Source: an uncultured Clostridia bacterium (GTDB lineage: Bacteria; Bacillota; Clostridia; Oscillospirales; Oscillospiraceae). Taken from it: 31,642 nucleotides of DNA. Under the pieces are notes generated by a model that saw nothing but the letters and a program-made list of their open reading frames with translations, was not told the origin of the DNA and ran no database searches. A program made the position numbers and the translations under genes. The stretch spans positions 1 through 31,642 of the forward strand of contig CAMNHH010000004.1 of NCBI GenBank assembly GCA_946539175.1, in the 5' to 3' direction. Positions 1-7,369 of the stretch are shown in pieces. The number at the start of each line of letters is the position of its first letter. The first letter of the stretch is position 1.

Positions 1-1403
1 GGCAAGCTTGCTGCCGCCACGGCCTGGCCCACCCGACGGGTCTTCTCGTCGGGAAGCATGACCACCATCTTCCGGGCCAGCGCCGGATACTCCTCCGCCA
101 TGACCCGCTTGCATTCGGCCAGGATGGTGTCGCCGCCCTTGCCGGACATGACCCGGCCCAGAACGATCATGTGCTCCACGTCGTAGAACATGGCGTACAG
201 CTGCATGGTGTGGCCCAGATACACGCCGATGGATTCAAAGATCTTCTTCGCCCGGGGATCGTCCCGCTCCATCAGCTCCTGGACCGCCTTCAGCTTCTCG
301 GCGGGGGTCAGCCCCTCGTCCAGTTGGATCCCGGCGGCAGGGGCCAGCTTGATGACCGCGTCCTGGGAGAAGTACTTGCAGCCCACGCCGATGTCGTAGG
401 ACCACTCGTCCATCATGGCATGCTCGGACAGATCCACGGGGGCGAAGGCCAGCTCGTTGAACCAGCCCAGCACATTGCCCTTCCGGTCCACGTAGCCCAC
501 GGCCTCGGAGGTGCCCATGGCCATACCCATGACCGCGGTTGCGCCAAGACCCATGGCCCCGGCCAGCGCGGTCACGTCGCCGTCGTTGGCCACCACGATG
601 GGCACCTTCCCGTCCCCGATGGCGGCGGCGGCCCGGTCAAACACCGTATGGACCAGCTTGCGGACCTCCTTCTCTCTGGGGACCTTGATGAAAAGGGAGC
701 TCACCATGGGCGCGTTGCCGATGAAGACGCCGGCGGAGGAAACGCCGATGCCGTCCACCCGGGGCATCTTGGAAGCCGCGGTTTGGAATGCCTTGACAAT
801 TTCATCGTAGTGATACTGGGGGTCGGCCTGGGTCTTGGGATGCCAGACCACCTCCTCGGAGTAGACGGTTTTGCCGTCGATGACGGCGGAGACCTTGCGG
901 TCGGAGCCGCCCGCGTCGAAGCCGATGCGGCAGCCCTCCATGTTGCCGCCCACGGAGACGGAGGCGTCGTTTTCCAGGGGGAATTCCGCCGGGTCGGCGC
1001 AGTCCACGATCTCGAAGCCCTTCTCAAACACGTCGGACATAAACTGCACATCAAACCAGCGCTTGCCGTTCTCGCCCTCGCCGTTCTCGAAGTAGACGTA
1101 CTCCTCCGCCAGACGGCGGGCGATGTCGGAGGCCCCCAGGATATAGACCCGGAAGCCGCCGATGGACCAGAGCAGGAACTTCACGTAGCGCTCTACAAAG
1201 CGGTAATCCGCCTCAGCCATCTCCGGGGTGCCGTAGATCTTGCCGTGACGGACGGTGATCCTGCCCTTGTCCCGCTCCACGGCGATGGAGATAGGCTGCG
1301 CCGCCCCCTCCAGATAGGCCTTCATCCAGGGGCCCAGGGGGATATAGCCCGGGTCCAGCTCGGGCATGTTCTTTACAGGAAATTCAATACCAAGATACTT
1401 CAT
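1..1403 (-). CDS. Atypical ROK-family protein, 3' end cut by window
   Basis: Starts at the ATG at 1401-1403 and runs off the left edge with about 467 codons and no stop. The start follows the upstream gene's stop by only three bases, with GGAGAG in that gene's tail as ribosome site. The first ~157 residues match no family I recognise. From ~158 a ROK/actin-like fold begins: a phosphate-loop-like DAGGSD at 163-168, then a VSSAGVF segment and a VANDGDVTALAG segment resembling the ROK NDxN region. I do not see the usual ROK zinc-binding cysteine cluster in the visible part. ROK proteins are sugar kinases or sugar-responsive regulators; with no helix-turn-helix here, a kinase or sugar-binding role is likelier. 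Co-transcription with an N-acetylhexosamine kinase-like gene suggests amino-sugar use. The exact substrate is unknown. Confidence 0.75.
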   Translation of the reverse strand, partial: MKYLGIEFPVKNMPELDPGYIPLGPWMKAYLEGAAQPISIAVERDKGRITVRHGKIYGTPEMAEADYRFVERYVKFLLWSIGGFRVYILGASDIARRLAEEYVYFENGEGENGKRWFDVQFMSDVFEKGFEIVDCADPAEFPLENDASVSVGGNMEGCRIGFDAGGSDRKVSAVIDGKTVYSEEVVWHPKTQADPQYHYDEIVKAFQTAASKMPRVDGIGVSSAGVFIGNAPMVSSLFIKVPREKEVRKLVHTVFDRAAAAIGDGKVPIVVANDGDVTALAGAMGLGATAVMGMAMGTSEAVGYVDRKGNVLGWFNELAFAPVDLSEHAMMDEWSYDIGVGCKYFSQDAVIKLAPAAGIQLDEGLTPAEKLKAVQELMERDDPRAKKIFESIGVYLGHTMQLYAMFYDVEHMIVLGRVMSGKGGDTILAECKRVMAEEYPALARKMVVMLPDEKTRRVGQAVAAASL

Positions 1404-1406
1404 AGC

Positions 1407-2468
1407 TTATCTCTCCACGTAGTTTTTCACGATCCGCTGCATTTGATCCATTTTTGCTTCCATATCCTGTACCAGCCGGATCTGGGCCCGGGTGCGGACC
1501 AGATTGTGGTCGGAATACTGGGTCTTAAAGTAGTGGTCAGACTCCAGGTAGTCCGTCAGGAAGCGGGTGGCCAGCTCCAGGGTGATGATTTTGGCACCCA
1601 TGGGCAGCAGCTCAATCTCGTCTTTGGTCAGAGAATGGCAGCCATCCAGATAGCCCTTGGTGTAGACCTCAAAGCGATGCAGATCCAGGGTCATGCGGCT
1701 CAGCTCCTGCACGTCCTCGGGGGCCGTGGCGGCGCCGAAGCGGATGGAATCACCGAAGTCAAACAGGCTGGAGCCCGGCATCACGGTGTCCAGATCCAGA
1801 ACGCACTTGGCCTTCCGGGTCTTCATGTCCAACAGCACGTTGTTGAGCTTGGTATCGTTGTGGGTGACCCGCAGGGGGAGGGTCCGGTTCTCCAGCATCC
1901 GCTGGATGGTACCCGCCTCCTGCTCCCGCTCCAGCAGGAAGTCCACCTCCCGCTGCACATACTGCAGCCGGTCGCAGGCGTCCTCGTACATGGCCACGTG
2001 GAGCATCCGGTAGCGGTCGGGGGTGTTGTGGAAATTGGGGATGGTCTCGTGGAGGGTCCCGGCGGGGAAATCCGCCAGCTGCTCCTGGAAGCGGCCGAAG
2101 GCCACGGCGCTTTCGTAGAAATCCGCGTCGGATTCCGGCGCCTCCAGGCAGAAGCCGCCCACGAAAACATAGCAGCGCCAGTAGCGGCGGCGTTCGTCCT
2201 TGTAGTAGTATTTCCCGTCCAGGGCGGGAACAAAGTTCAGAACCTCGCTGGGGTCGGCCACCTTGGAGCGGATATGCTTGGTGACCGCGATCACGTTCTC
2301 CATCAGCTCAACGGGCCGCTTGAATACGTGGGTGTTGATCCGCTGGAGGATGTATTGATATCCCTTATCGGTGGTGATTTGGAAGGTATAATTGATGTTG
2401 CCGTGACCGAAGGTTTTGCAGTAAAGCGGCTGTCCCTCGATCCGAAAATGGTGAATGGCCTGTTGCAT
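1407..2468 (-). CDS. N-acetylhexosamine 1-kinase-like phosphotransferase
   Basis: A 353-residue cytoplasmic kinase of the aminoglycoside/choline kinase fold. The start is the ATG at 2466-2468 because GGAGG lies five bases upstream; the frame stays open further upstream but that part overlaps the promoter. Visible motifs: a glycine-loop-like HGNINYTF at about 22-29, a Brenner catalytic motif HNDTKLNN at 203-210 with catalytic D205 and N210, and a metal-binding DLDTVMPG at about 225-232. This pattern is typical of NahK-like enzymes, which phosphorylate GlcNAc or GalNAc at carbon 1 in the lacto-N-biose/galacto-N-biose pathway. Pairing with a ROK protein supports salvage of host-glycan amino sugars. 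A different small-molecule kinase activity cannot be excluded. Stop is TAA. Confidence 0.8.
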   Translation of the reverse strand: MQQAIHHFRIEGQPLYCKTFGHGNINYTFQITTDKGYQYILQRINTHVFKRPVELMENVIAVTKHIRSKVADPSEVLNFVPALDGKYYYKDERRRYWRCYVFVGGFCLEAPESDADFYESAVAFGRFQEQLADFPAGTLHETIPNFHNTPDRYRMLHVAMYEDACDRLQYVQREVDFLLEREQEAGTIQRMLENRTLPLRVTHNDTKLNNVLLDMKTRKAKCVLDLDTVMPGSSLFDFGDSIRFGAATAPEDVQELSRMTLDLHRFEVYTKGYLDGCHSLTKDEIELLPMGAKIITLELATRFLTDYLESDHYFKTQYSDHNLVRTRAQIRLVQDMEAKMDQMQRIVKNYVER

Positions 2469-2504
2469 GGCGACCTCCGTCCGTATGATATGATTAATAT
2501 GGTG

Positions 2505-2533
2505 ATTATAGCAGATATGGGAGAAAAAAGCAA
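2505..2533 (-). promoter_or_regulatory. Sigma-A type promoter for the two kinase genes
   Basis: Reading the minus strand, TTGCTT (2528-2533) is followed after exactly 17 bases by a perfect TATAAT (2505-2510), with a predicted start near 2498 and a leader of about 30 bases. It lies between the end of the ABC exporter gene and the kinase start, so the two kinase genes can be transcribed on their own. Confidence 0.75.
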
Positions 2534-2544
2534 TCTCTTTTCTC

Positions 2545-4302
2545 TCAGAAACGGCCTTCCACCAGGTTTTGCGTGTGGTAAAGCTGGGCAAATACGCCGT
2601 TTCGCGCCAGAAGCTCCTCCCGGCTGCCCTGTTCCCGGATCACGCCGTCGGCAATGACCACCACCCGGTTCGCCGCGTGGATGGTGGAAAGCCTGTGGGC
2701 GATGATCAAGGTAGTCCGTCCCCTGGCCAGCTCGTCGAAAGCCCTCTGGATCTTGGCCTCGGTGATGCTGTCCAGGGCGGAGGTGGCCTCGTCCAGAATC
2801 AGGATCGGCGGGTTTTTCAGGAAAATACGGGCAATGGAGATCCGCTGCTTCTGTCCGCCGGAGAGCAGGGTGCCCCGCTCCCCCACGTAGGTGTCGAAGC
2901 CCTCGGGCATCTCCATGATATCCTCGTAGATCTCCGCCCGTTTGGCGGCCTCCACCACCTCCTCAAAGGAGGCGTCGGGTCTGCCGTAGCGGATGTTCTC
3001 CAGCACCGTGTCGGCAAAGAGGAACACGTCCTGCTGCACGATGCCAATGTTGGCTCTGAGGGAGCTCTGGGTGACGCTGCGGACGTCCTTCCCGTCCACG
3101 TAAATGGCGCCGCCGGTGGTCTCATAGAAGCGGGGAATCAGCTGGCAGAGGGTGGTCTTGCCGCCGCCGGAGGGTCCCACCACCGCCACGGTCTCCCCTG
3201 CCCGGATATCCAGGCTCACGTCCTTCAAAACCGGCAGCTCCTCCTTGTAGGAGAAATCCACGTGGTCCAGCTTCACGTCGCCCCGGACCTTCCCCAGTTC
3301 CACAGCGCCGGGCAGATCCTTCACGGTGGGCTCGGTCCGCATGATCTCCGCAAAGCGGCTGAGCCCCGCGAAGCCGTTGGCCAGCATCTCGGAGAGGGTG
3401 GCCATTTTACGGATGGGGTTCACGAAGGTGCCGATATACAGGGAGAAGGTGATGATGTCCCGGTAGTCCATCTGATCCTTCATGATCAGATAGCCGCCAA
3501 GGGCAATGACCACCACCTGCAGAATGGAGGTAAAGAACTCCATGGTGGCGTGGAAGATGCCCATCTCCTTGTGGAACTCCCGCTTGGAGGTCTTGAAGCG
3601 CTCGTTGGAGTGGTTGAACTTGTCGTACTCCGCGTTCTCGTTGGCAAAGGCCTTGGAGGTGCGGAAGCCGGACAGGGAGGACTCGATGTCCGCGTTGATG
3701 CCGGCGGTGCGCTGCTTCACCATTTTGGAGACCTTGCTCATCTTCCGCCGCCGGAGAATCACCACCGACATGCACACCGGGAACATGAGGCAGACCACCA
3801 AGGCCAGCCTCCACTGGACGGTGAACATGATGGCGATGGCGCCGATCACCGTCAGGACCGAGGTGAACAGGTCCTCCGGGCCGTGGTGGGCCAGCTCCGT
3901 GATCTCAAACAGATCGGAGGTCAGGCGGCTCATCAGCTGGCCGGTGCGGTTTTTGTCGTAATAGCTGAAGCTGAGGCTCTGCAAATGGCTGAACAGGTCC
4001 CGGCGGATATCCGCCTCCACCCGGATGCCGAAGGTGTGTCCCCAGTAGGCAATGATGAACTGCAAAAAGGAGCGCAGCACATAGCAGACCACCAGAATGG
4101 CCATCACCACGAAGAAGGTCTCGTAGCGCTTGTCCGGCAGCAGCTGATACAGGGCGCTGCGGGTCACCAGCGGGAAGGCCAGGTCAATAGCGGACACCAG
4201 CAGGGCGCAGCCCATGTCCAGCAGAAAGAGCCGGAGATGTGGCTTGAAATAGTGGAGGAAAATTTGCAGCAGAGAGCGGTTTTGATAATCCTTGGTCTGC
4301 AT
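2545..4302 (-). CDS. ABC exporter, fused permease and ATPase
   Basis: A 585-residue half-transporter that acts as a dimer in the membrane. Residues ~1-310 are the type I exporter transmembrane domain, with hydrophobic segments at about 25-48, 62-82, 145-185 and 258-296. The ATPase follows: Walker A GPSGGGKTT (376-384), signature LSGGQ (480-484), Walker B LILDEA (501-506) and the switch histidine near 536. The family (MsbA/LmrA/YknU-like) exports lipids, drugs or peptides; nothing here fixes the substrate. It begins one base after the stop of the MATE gene, so it is the last gene of the pepD-MATE-ABC operon, and it has no partner half-transporter next to it. Stop is TGA. Confidence 0.9.
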   Translation of the reverse strand: MQTKDYQNRSLLQIFLHYFKPHLRLFLLDMGCALLVSAIDLAFPLVTRSALYQLLPDKRYETFFVVMAILVVCYVLRSFLQFIIAYWGHTFGIRVEADIRRDLFSHLQSLSFSYYDKNRTGQLMSRLTSDLFEITELAHHGPEDLFTSVLTVIGAIAIMFTVQWRLALVVCLMFPVCMSVVILRRRKMSKVSKMVKQRTAGINADIESSLSGFRTSKAFANENAEYDKFNHSNERFKTSKREFHKEMGIFHATMEFFTSILQVVVIALGGYLIMKDQMDYRDIITFSLYIGTFVNPIRKMATLSEMLANGFAGLSRFAEIMRTEPTVKDLPGAVELGKVRGDVKLDHVDFSYKEELPVLKDVSLDIRAGETVAVVGPSGGGKTTLCQLIPRFYETTGGAIYVDGKDVRSVTQSSLRANIGIVQQDVFLFADTVLENIRYGRPDASFEEVVEAAKRAEIYEDIMEMPEGFDTYVGERGTLLSGGQKQRISIARIFLKNPPILILDEATSALDSITEAKIQRAFDELARGRTTLIIAHRLSTIHAANRVVVIADGVIREQGSREELLARNGVFAQLYHTQNLVEGRF

Positions 4303-4303
4303 A

Positions 4304-5695
4304 TCAGTATGATTCCTTTACAATATTTTGGATCCACACGCCGCTGCGGATCATGAAAAATCCCACGGTGCATTTGATCAGCTCCAGACTCTGGCAGCAC
4401 AGGAACAGCCACACAATGGGCAGCTCCGTGAAGCGGGACAGCAGATAGGCCGTCGGCGCCACCACCAGGCAGGAGAAAACAGAGTCAAAGAGGAAGGTGA
4501 CAAAGGTCTTACCCCCGGAGCGCAGGGTGAAATAGGCGGCGTTGGAATAGGCGTGGGCGGGCATCAGGGCCGCGTTGATGAGAATAAAGCTGGAGGCCAG
4601 GGCCTTGATGTTGGGCTCCGTGTTGTAGATCTCCGGGAAAACGCCGGAGAGCCCGGCCATGACGCCGCCGAAGGCCAGGCAGGTCAGCTCCGTAAACACA
4701 ATGAGCTTCCGGTCCGTATCCTTGGCCTCCTCCGTCCTCCCTGCACCCAGAAGCTGCCCCACCAGGATGCCGATGGAGGCGCCCATGGCCATAAAGGCCA
4801 CGTTGCACACGTTGCCCAGGGTAAAGGCAATGTTGGTGGCAGAGACTACGTCGTAGGAGCGGATGGAGTAGCACTGCAGCAGCAGCGCCTGCCCCAGGGC
4901 CCAGAGGGTCTCGTTCAGGATCAGCGGCGCTCCCCGGCGGGCGATCTGACCCGCCAGCCTTCCGGGGATCCGCAGGCTCTTCCACGCGCCTCTGAGGAAG
5001 GGGGTCTTTTCCGGGTTCCTGTGGGACCAGATCATCACGATCCCGGCCTCCACGTAGCGGGACAGCACCGTGGCAATGGCCGCGCCGTCGGCCCCCAGCC
5101 GGGGCAGGCCCAGCTTGCCGAAGATCAGCAGCCAGTTGCAGACGAAGTTGACCCCCACCGCCGCAAGCCCCGCCGTCATGGGCGGCACCGTCAGGCCGGC
5201 CTCCCGCAGGGTTCCGGCGTAGCACTGGGCCAGTGCGAAGGCGGGCAGGCCCAGCAGCATGATCCGCAGATAGCTCTGGCCGAAGCGCAGGCTCTCCTCG
5301 ATGCTGCTCTGCTCCCCCTCCCCCCGAAGATACAGCTCCAGCAGCGTCCTGCCGAACAGCAGGAATACCGCGAAGCCCAGGACCAGAATGCAGAAGCACT
5401 CCAGCAGCTTGAAGCGGAAGGCGTGACGCACCCCGTCCATGTCTCCCTTGCCGAAGAACTGGGCGCCGAAGATCCCCGCCCCGGAGACCGCGCCGAAGAT
5501 GGCCAGGTTGAAGACGAACAGCAGGGTATTCGCAATGGAAACGCCGGTCATCTCGGCGGTTCCCACCCGGCCCACCATGATATTGTCCAGCATGCCCACA
5601 AAATTCGTGATGCCGTTCTGGATCATGATGGGCAGTGCAACGGCGAGCGCCGTTCGGTAGAAACGGCGGTCGCCGATGTATTGACGCAGATTCAT
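4304..5695 (-). CDS. MATE family efflux transporter
   Basis: A 463-residue polytopic membrane protein with about 12 hydrophobic segments in two similar halves. The start is the ATG at 5693-5695. The N-terminus has the family pattern: a short basic lead, then ALAVALPIMIQNGI and a VGMLDNIMVGRVG stretch, which corresponds to the conserved first-helix region of MATE proteins. Members export cationic drugs or metabolites using a sodium or proton gradient. It lies eight bases downstream of pepD and directly ahead of the ABC exporter, so two different export systems share one transcript with a peptidase. The sequence does not define the substrate. Distinction from Wzx flippases rests on its neighbours and its MATE-like N-terminus. 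Confidence 0.88.
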   Translation of the reverse strand: MNLRQYIGDRRFYRTALAVALPIMIQNGITNFVGMLDNIMVGRVGTAEMTGVSIANTLLFVFNLAIFGAVSGAGIFGAQFFGKGDMDGVRHAFRFKLLECFCILVLGFAVFLLFGRTLLELYLRGEGEQSSIEESLRFGQSYLRIMLLGLPAFALAQCYAGTLREAGLTVPPMTAGLAAVGVNFVCNWLLIFGKLGLPRLGADGAAIATVLSRYVEAGIVMIWSHRNPEKTPFLRGAWKSLRIPGRLAGQIARRGAPLILNETLWALGQALLLQCYSIRSYDVVSATNIAFTLGNVCNVAFMAMGASIGILVGQLLGAGRTEEAKDTDRKLIVFTELTCLAFGGVMAGLSGVFPEIYNTEPNIKALASSFILINAALMPAHAYSNAAYFTLRSGGKTFVTFLFDSVFSCLVVAPTAYLLSRFTELPIVWLFLCCQSLELIKCTVGFFMIRSGVWIQNIVKESY

Positions 5696-5703
5696 AGAGC
5701 CGC

Positions 5704-7152
5704 TTACAGTCTGGCAAGCACTGCCAGCAGATACTTCCAGGTCCGGGCGGCGGAGGCGATGTTCAGGCGCTCCCGGGTGGTATGGATGTCCTGCATGTCG
5801 GGGCCGAAGGAAACGCAGTCCAGGCCGGGCAGCTTGCCGGAGAAGAGACCGCACTCCAGCCCGGCGTGGATGGCCTCCACCACGGGACGGCGGCCGTAGA
5901 GCTCCTCAAAGACCCGCACCATCAGCTCCCGCAGGGGGGAATGCTTCCGGTATTCCCAGGCGGGGTAGGCACCGTGCTCGTCGTAGGAGGCGCCGTACTT
6001 CTCCCCCGCCGCCTTCAGGGCCTCGATCAGCGCCAGCTTCTCCTCGTTGACGGAGGAGCGGACGGAGAAGGTCATGGAGACCAGATCGTCCTCGGTTTTC
6101 AGGATGCCCAGATTCAGAGAGGTCTGCACCAGACCCTCGATGTCCCGGCTCATGGACTGGATGCCGTTGGGCACCTCCTTCAGAAGCCCCACGGTCTTCC
6201 GGGTGGAGAGGATGCTCATGGCTCTGCCCCGGCAGACGCAGGTCTCCCGGGTGATCTTGGCCTTGGTCTCCTCCTTGGGGAGGGTCTTCAGCAGATCCGC
6301 TCCGATCCGGTCGATGGCGGCCATGGCCTCGTCCAGATGGCTCTCCGCCACAATGATCTTTGCCATGGTATAGCGGGGAATGGCGTTATCCTTCTGGCCG
6401 CCCCGGACGTACACCAGCCGGTAGGGCAGCTCCTTCAGCAGCCTGGCCAGCAGCTCTCCCATTAGTTTGTTGGAATTGGCCCGGCCCTTGTTGATCTCGG
6501 CGCCGCTGTGACCGCCCATGAGGCCGTCCACGTACAGGTGGATGCCCCTGCCCTCGGCCTTTTCGAAGCGCACGGGAAGATGCAGACCGGAGGTGGCGCC
6601 GCCGGCGCAGCTGACCGTCAGAATGCCCTCCGCCTCGGAGTCGCAGTTGATGAAGATCCGGCCCTCCAGCAGCGCGGGATCCAGGGCGGCGGCGCCGTCC
6701 ATGCCGATCTCCTCGTCCACGGTAAAGACGCACTCCAGAGGCGGATGGGGAATGGAATCGGATTCCAGAATGGCCAGAGCGTAGGCCACGGCGATGCCGT
6801 CGTCGCCGCCAAGGGTGGTGCCCTCGGCCCAGATGTACGTCCCGTCGGTGCGGAGCTCCAGGGGATCCTTGGTGAAGTCGATGGGGCTCTCCTTTGTCTT
6901 CTCCGCCACCATGTCCATGTGGCCCTGGAGGATCACCGCGGGATGATGCTCATAGCCCGGGGCCCCCTGCTTGTAAATGACCACGTTGTTGACCTCGTCC
7001 TGCACCCAGCGCAGCGCGTGCTCCTCGGCGAAGCGCACCAGATAATCGCTGATCTGCTTTGTATTTCTGGAGCCGTGGGGGATCCTGCAGATCTCCTCAA
7101 AGTAATACAGGGCCCGTTCCGGCTGCAGCCCTTCCAATACGCGTTTTTCCAT
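5704..7152 (-). CDS. pepD: Aminoacyl-histidine dipeptidase (M20 family)
   Basis: A 482-residue cytoplasmic metallopeptidase. The ATG at 7150-7152 has GGAGG seven bases upstream; the open frame before it covers the promoter. Zinc-site residues of the M20 family are visible: H78 and D80 in a GHMDM motif, D117/D118 in LGGDDGIA, and E147/E148 in VDEEIGMDGA; a late HTTRERL segment carries the last ligand histidine. The length suits PepD (carnosinase-like Xaa-His dipeptidase), which splits dipeptides such as beta-Ala-His and Cys-Gly for amino-acid salvage. It is the first gene of the operon with the MATE and ABC exporters. Stop is TAA. Confidence 0.93.
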   Translation of the reverse strand: MEKRVLEGLQPERALYYFEEICRIPHGSRNTKQISDYLVRFAEEHALRWVQDEVNNVVIYKQGAPGYEHHPAVILQGHMDMVAEKTKESPIDFTKDPLELRTDGTYIWAEGTTLGGDDGIAVAYALAILESDSIPHPPLECVFTVDEEIGMDGAAALDPALLEGRIFINCDSEAEGILTVSCAGGATSGLHLPVRFEKAEGRGIHLYVDGLMGGHSGAEINKGRANSNKLMGELLARLLKELPYRLVYVRGGQKDNAIPRYTMAKIIVAESHLDEAMAAIDRIGADLLKTLPKEETKAKITRETCVCRGRAMSILSTRKTVGLLKEVPNGIQSMSRDIEGLVQTSLNLGILKTEDDLVSMTFSVRSSVNEEKLALIEALKAAGEKYGASYDEHGAYPAWEYRKHSPLRELMVRVFEELYGRRPVVEAIHAGLECGLFSGKLPGLDCVSFGPDMQDIHTTRERLNIASAARTWKYLLAVLARL

Positions 7153-7195
7153 GATTTTGCCTCCTTCGGTGCTGTTGCTCATATTTTGACATGTT

Positions 7196-7225
7196 ATTAT
7201 AGCATAGATCCCCGCAAATGTCCAA
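7196..7225 (-). promoter_or_regulatory. Sigma-A type promoter for the pepD operon
   Basis: On the minus strand, TTGGAC (7220-7225) and a perfect TATAAT (7196-7201) are separated by 18 bases. The predicted start is near 7190 and the leader is short. It points away from the dehydrogenase promoter about 75 bases further on, making a divergent promoter pair. Confidence 0.75.
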
Positions 7226-7238
7226 CGAAATGTATCCG

Positions 7239-7265
7239 TTGTTCGCATGTTTTTATTCGGAACAA
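7239..7265. promoter_or_regulatory. Candidate operator inverted repeat between divergent promoters
   Basis: TTGTTC (7239-7244) and GAACAA (7260-7265) form exact 6-base arms 15 bases apart. The repeat lies between the pepD promoter and the promoter of the XRE-domain dehydrogenase. Such arms can be an operator for a dimeric regulator, but chance cannot be excluded from one copy. Confidence 0.3.
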
Positions 7266-7300
7266 ATTTGTGTAAAATTCAGGAGTAATCATGTTTTCGG

Positions 7301-7329
7301 TTGACAAGCCGCAACATTTTTGCTATGAT
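7301..7329 (+). promoter_or_regulatory. Near-consensus sigma-A promoter for the uronate genes
   Basis: TTGACA (7301-7306), a 17-base spacer and TATGAT (7324-7329) give a predicted start near 7336 and a leader of about 34 bases. The TTG of the -35 box is in frame with the dehydrogenase gene but is clearly not its start codon. Confidence 0.85.
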
Positions 7330-7369
7330 AAGCACAGCTTTGAGTAATTTGAGGAAAGGAAGTGCCTGC

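Noticed and set aside
2520..2547. GAGAAAA/TTTTCTC hairpin after the ABC exporter as a terminator.
   Set aside because: The stem is A/T-rich and no T tract follows it; read-through into the kinase genes may occur.
171..2657. An 828-codon open frame on the plus strand, and similar long frames opposite other genes (for example 2569-4356, 7289-9985 on the minus strand, 20342-22291 and 25656-27617).
   Set aside because: They lie opposite or out of frame with clear enzyme genes, have low-complexity His/Gly/Arg-rich translations and lack ribosome sites. They are shadows of GC-rich codon use.
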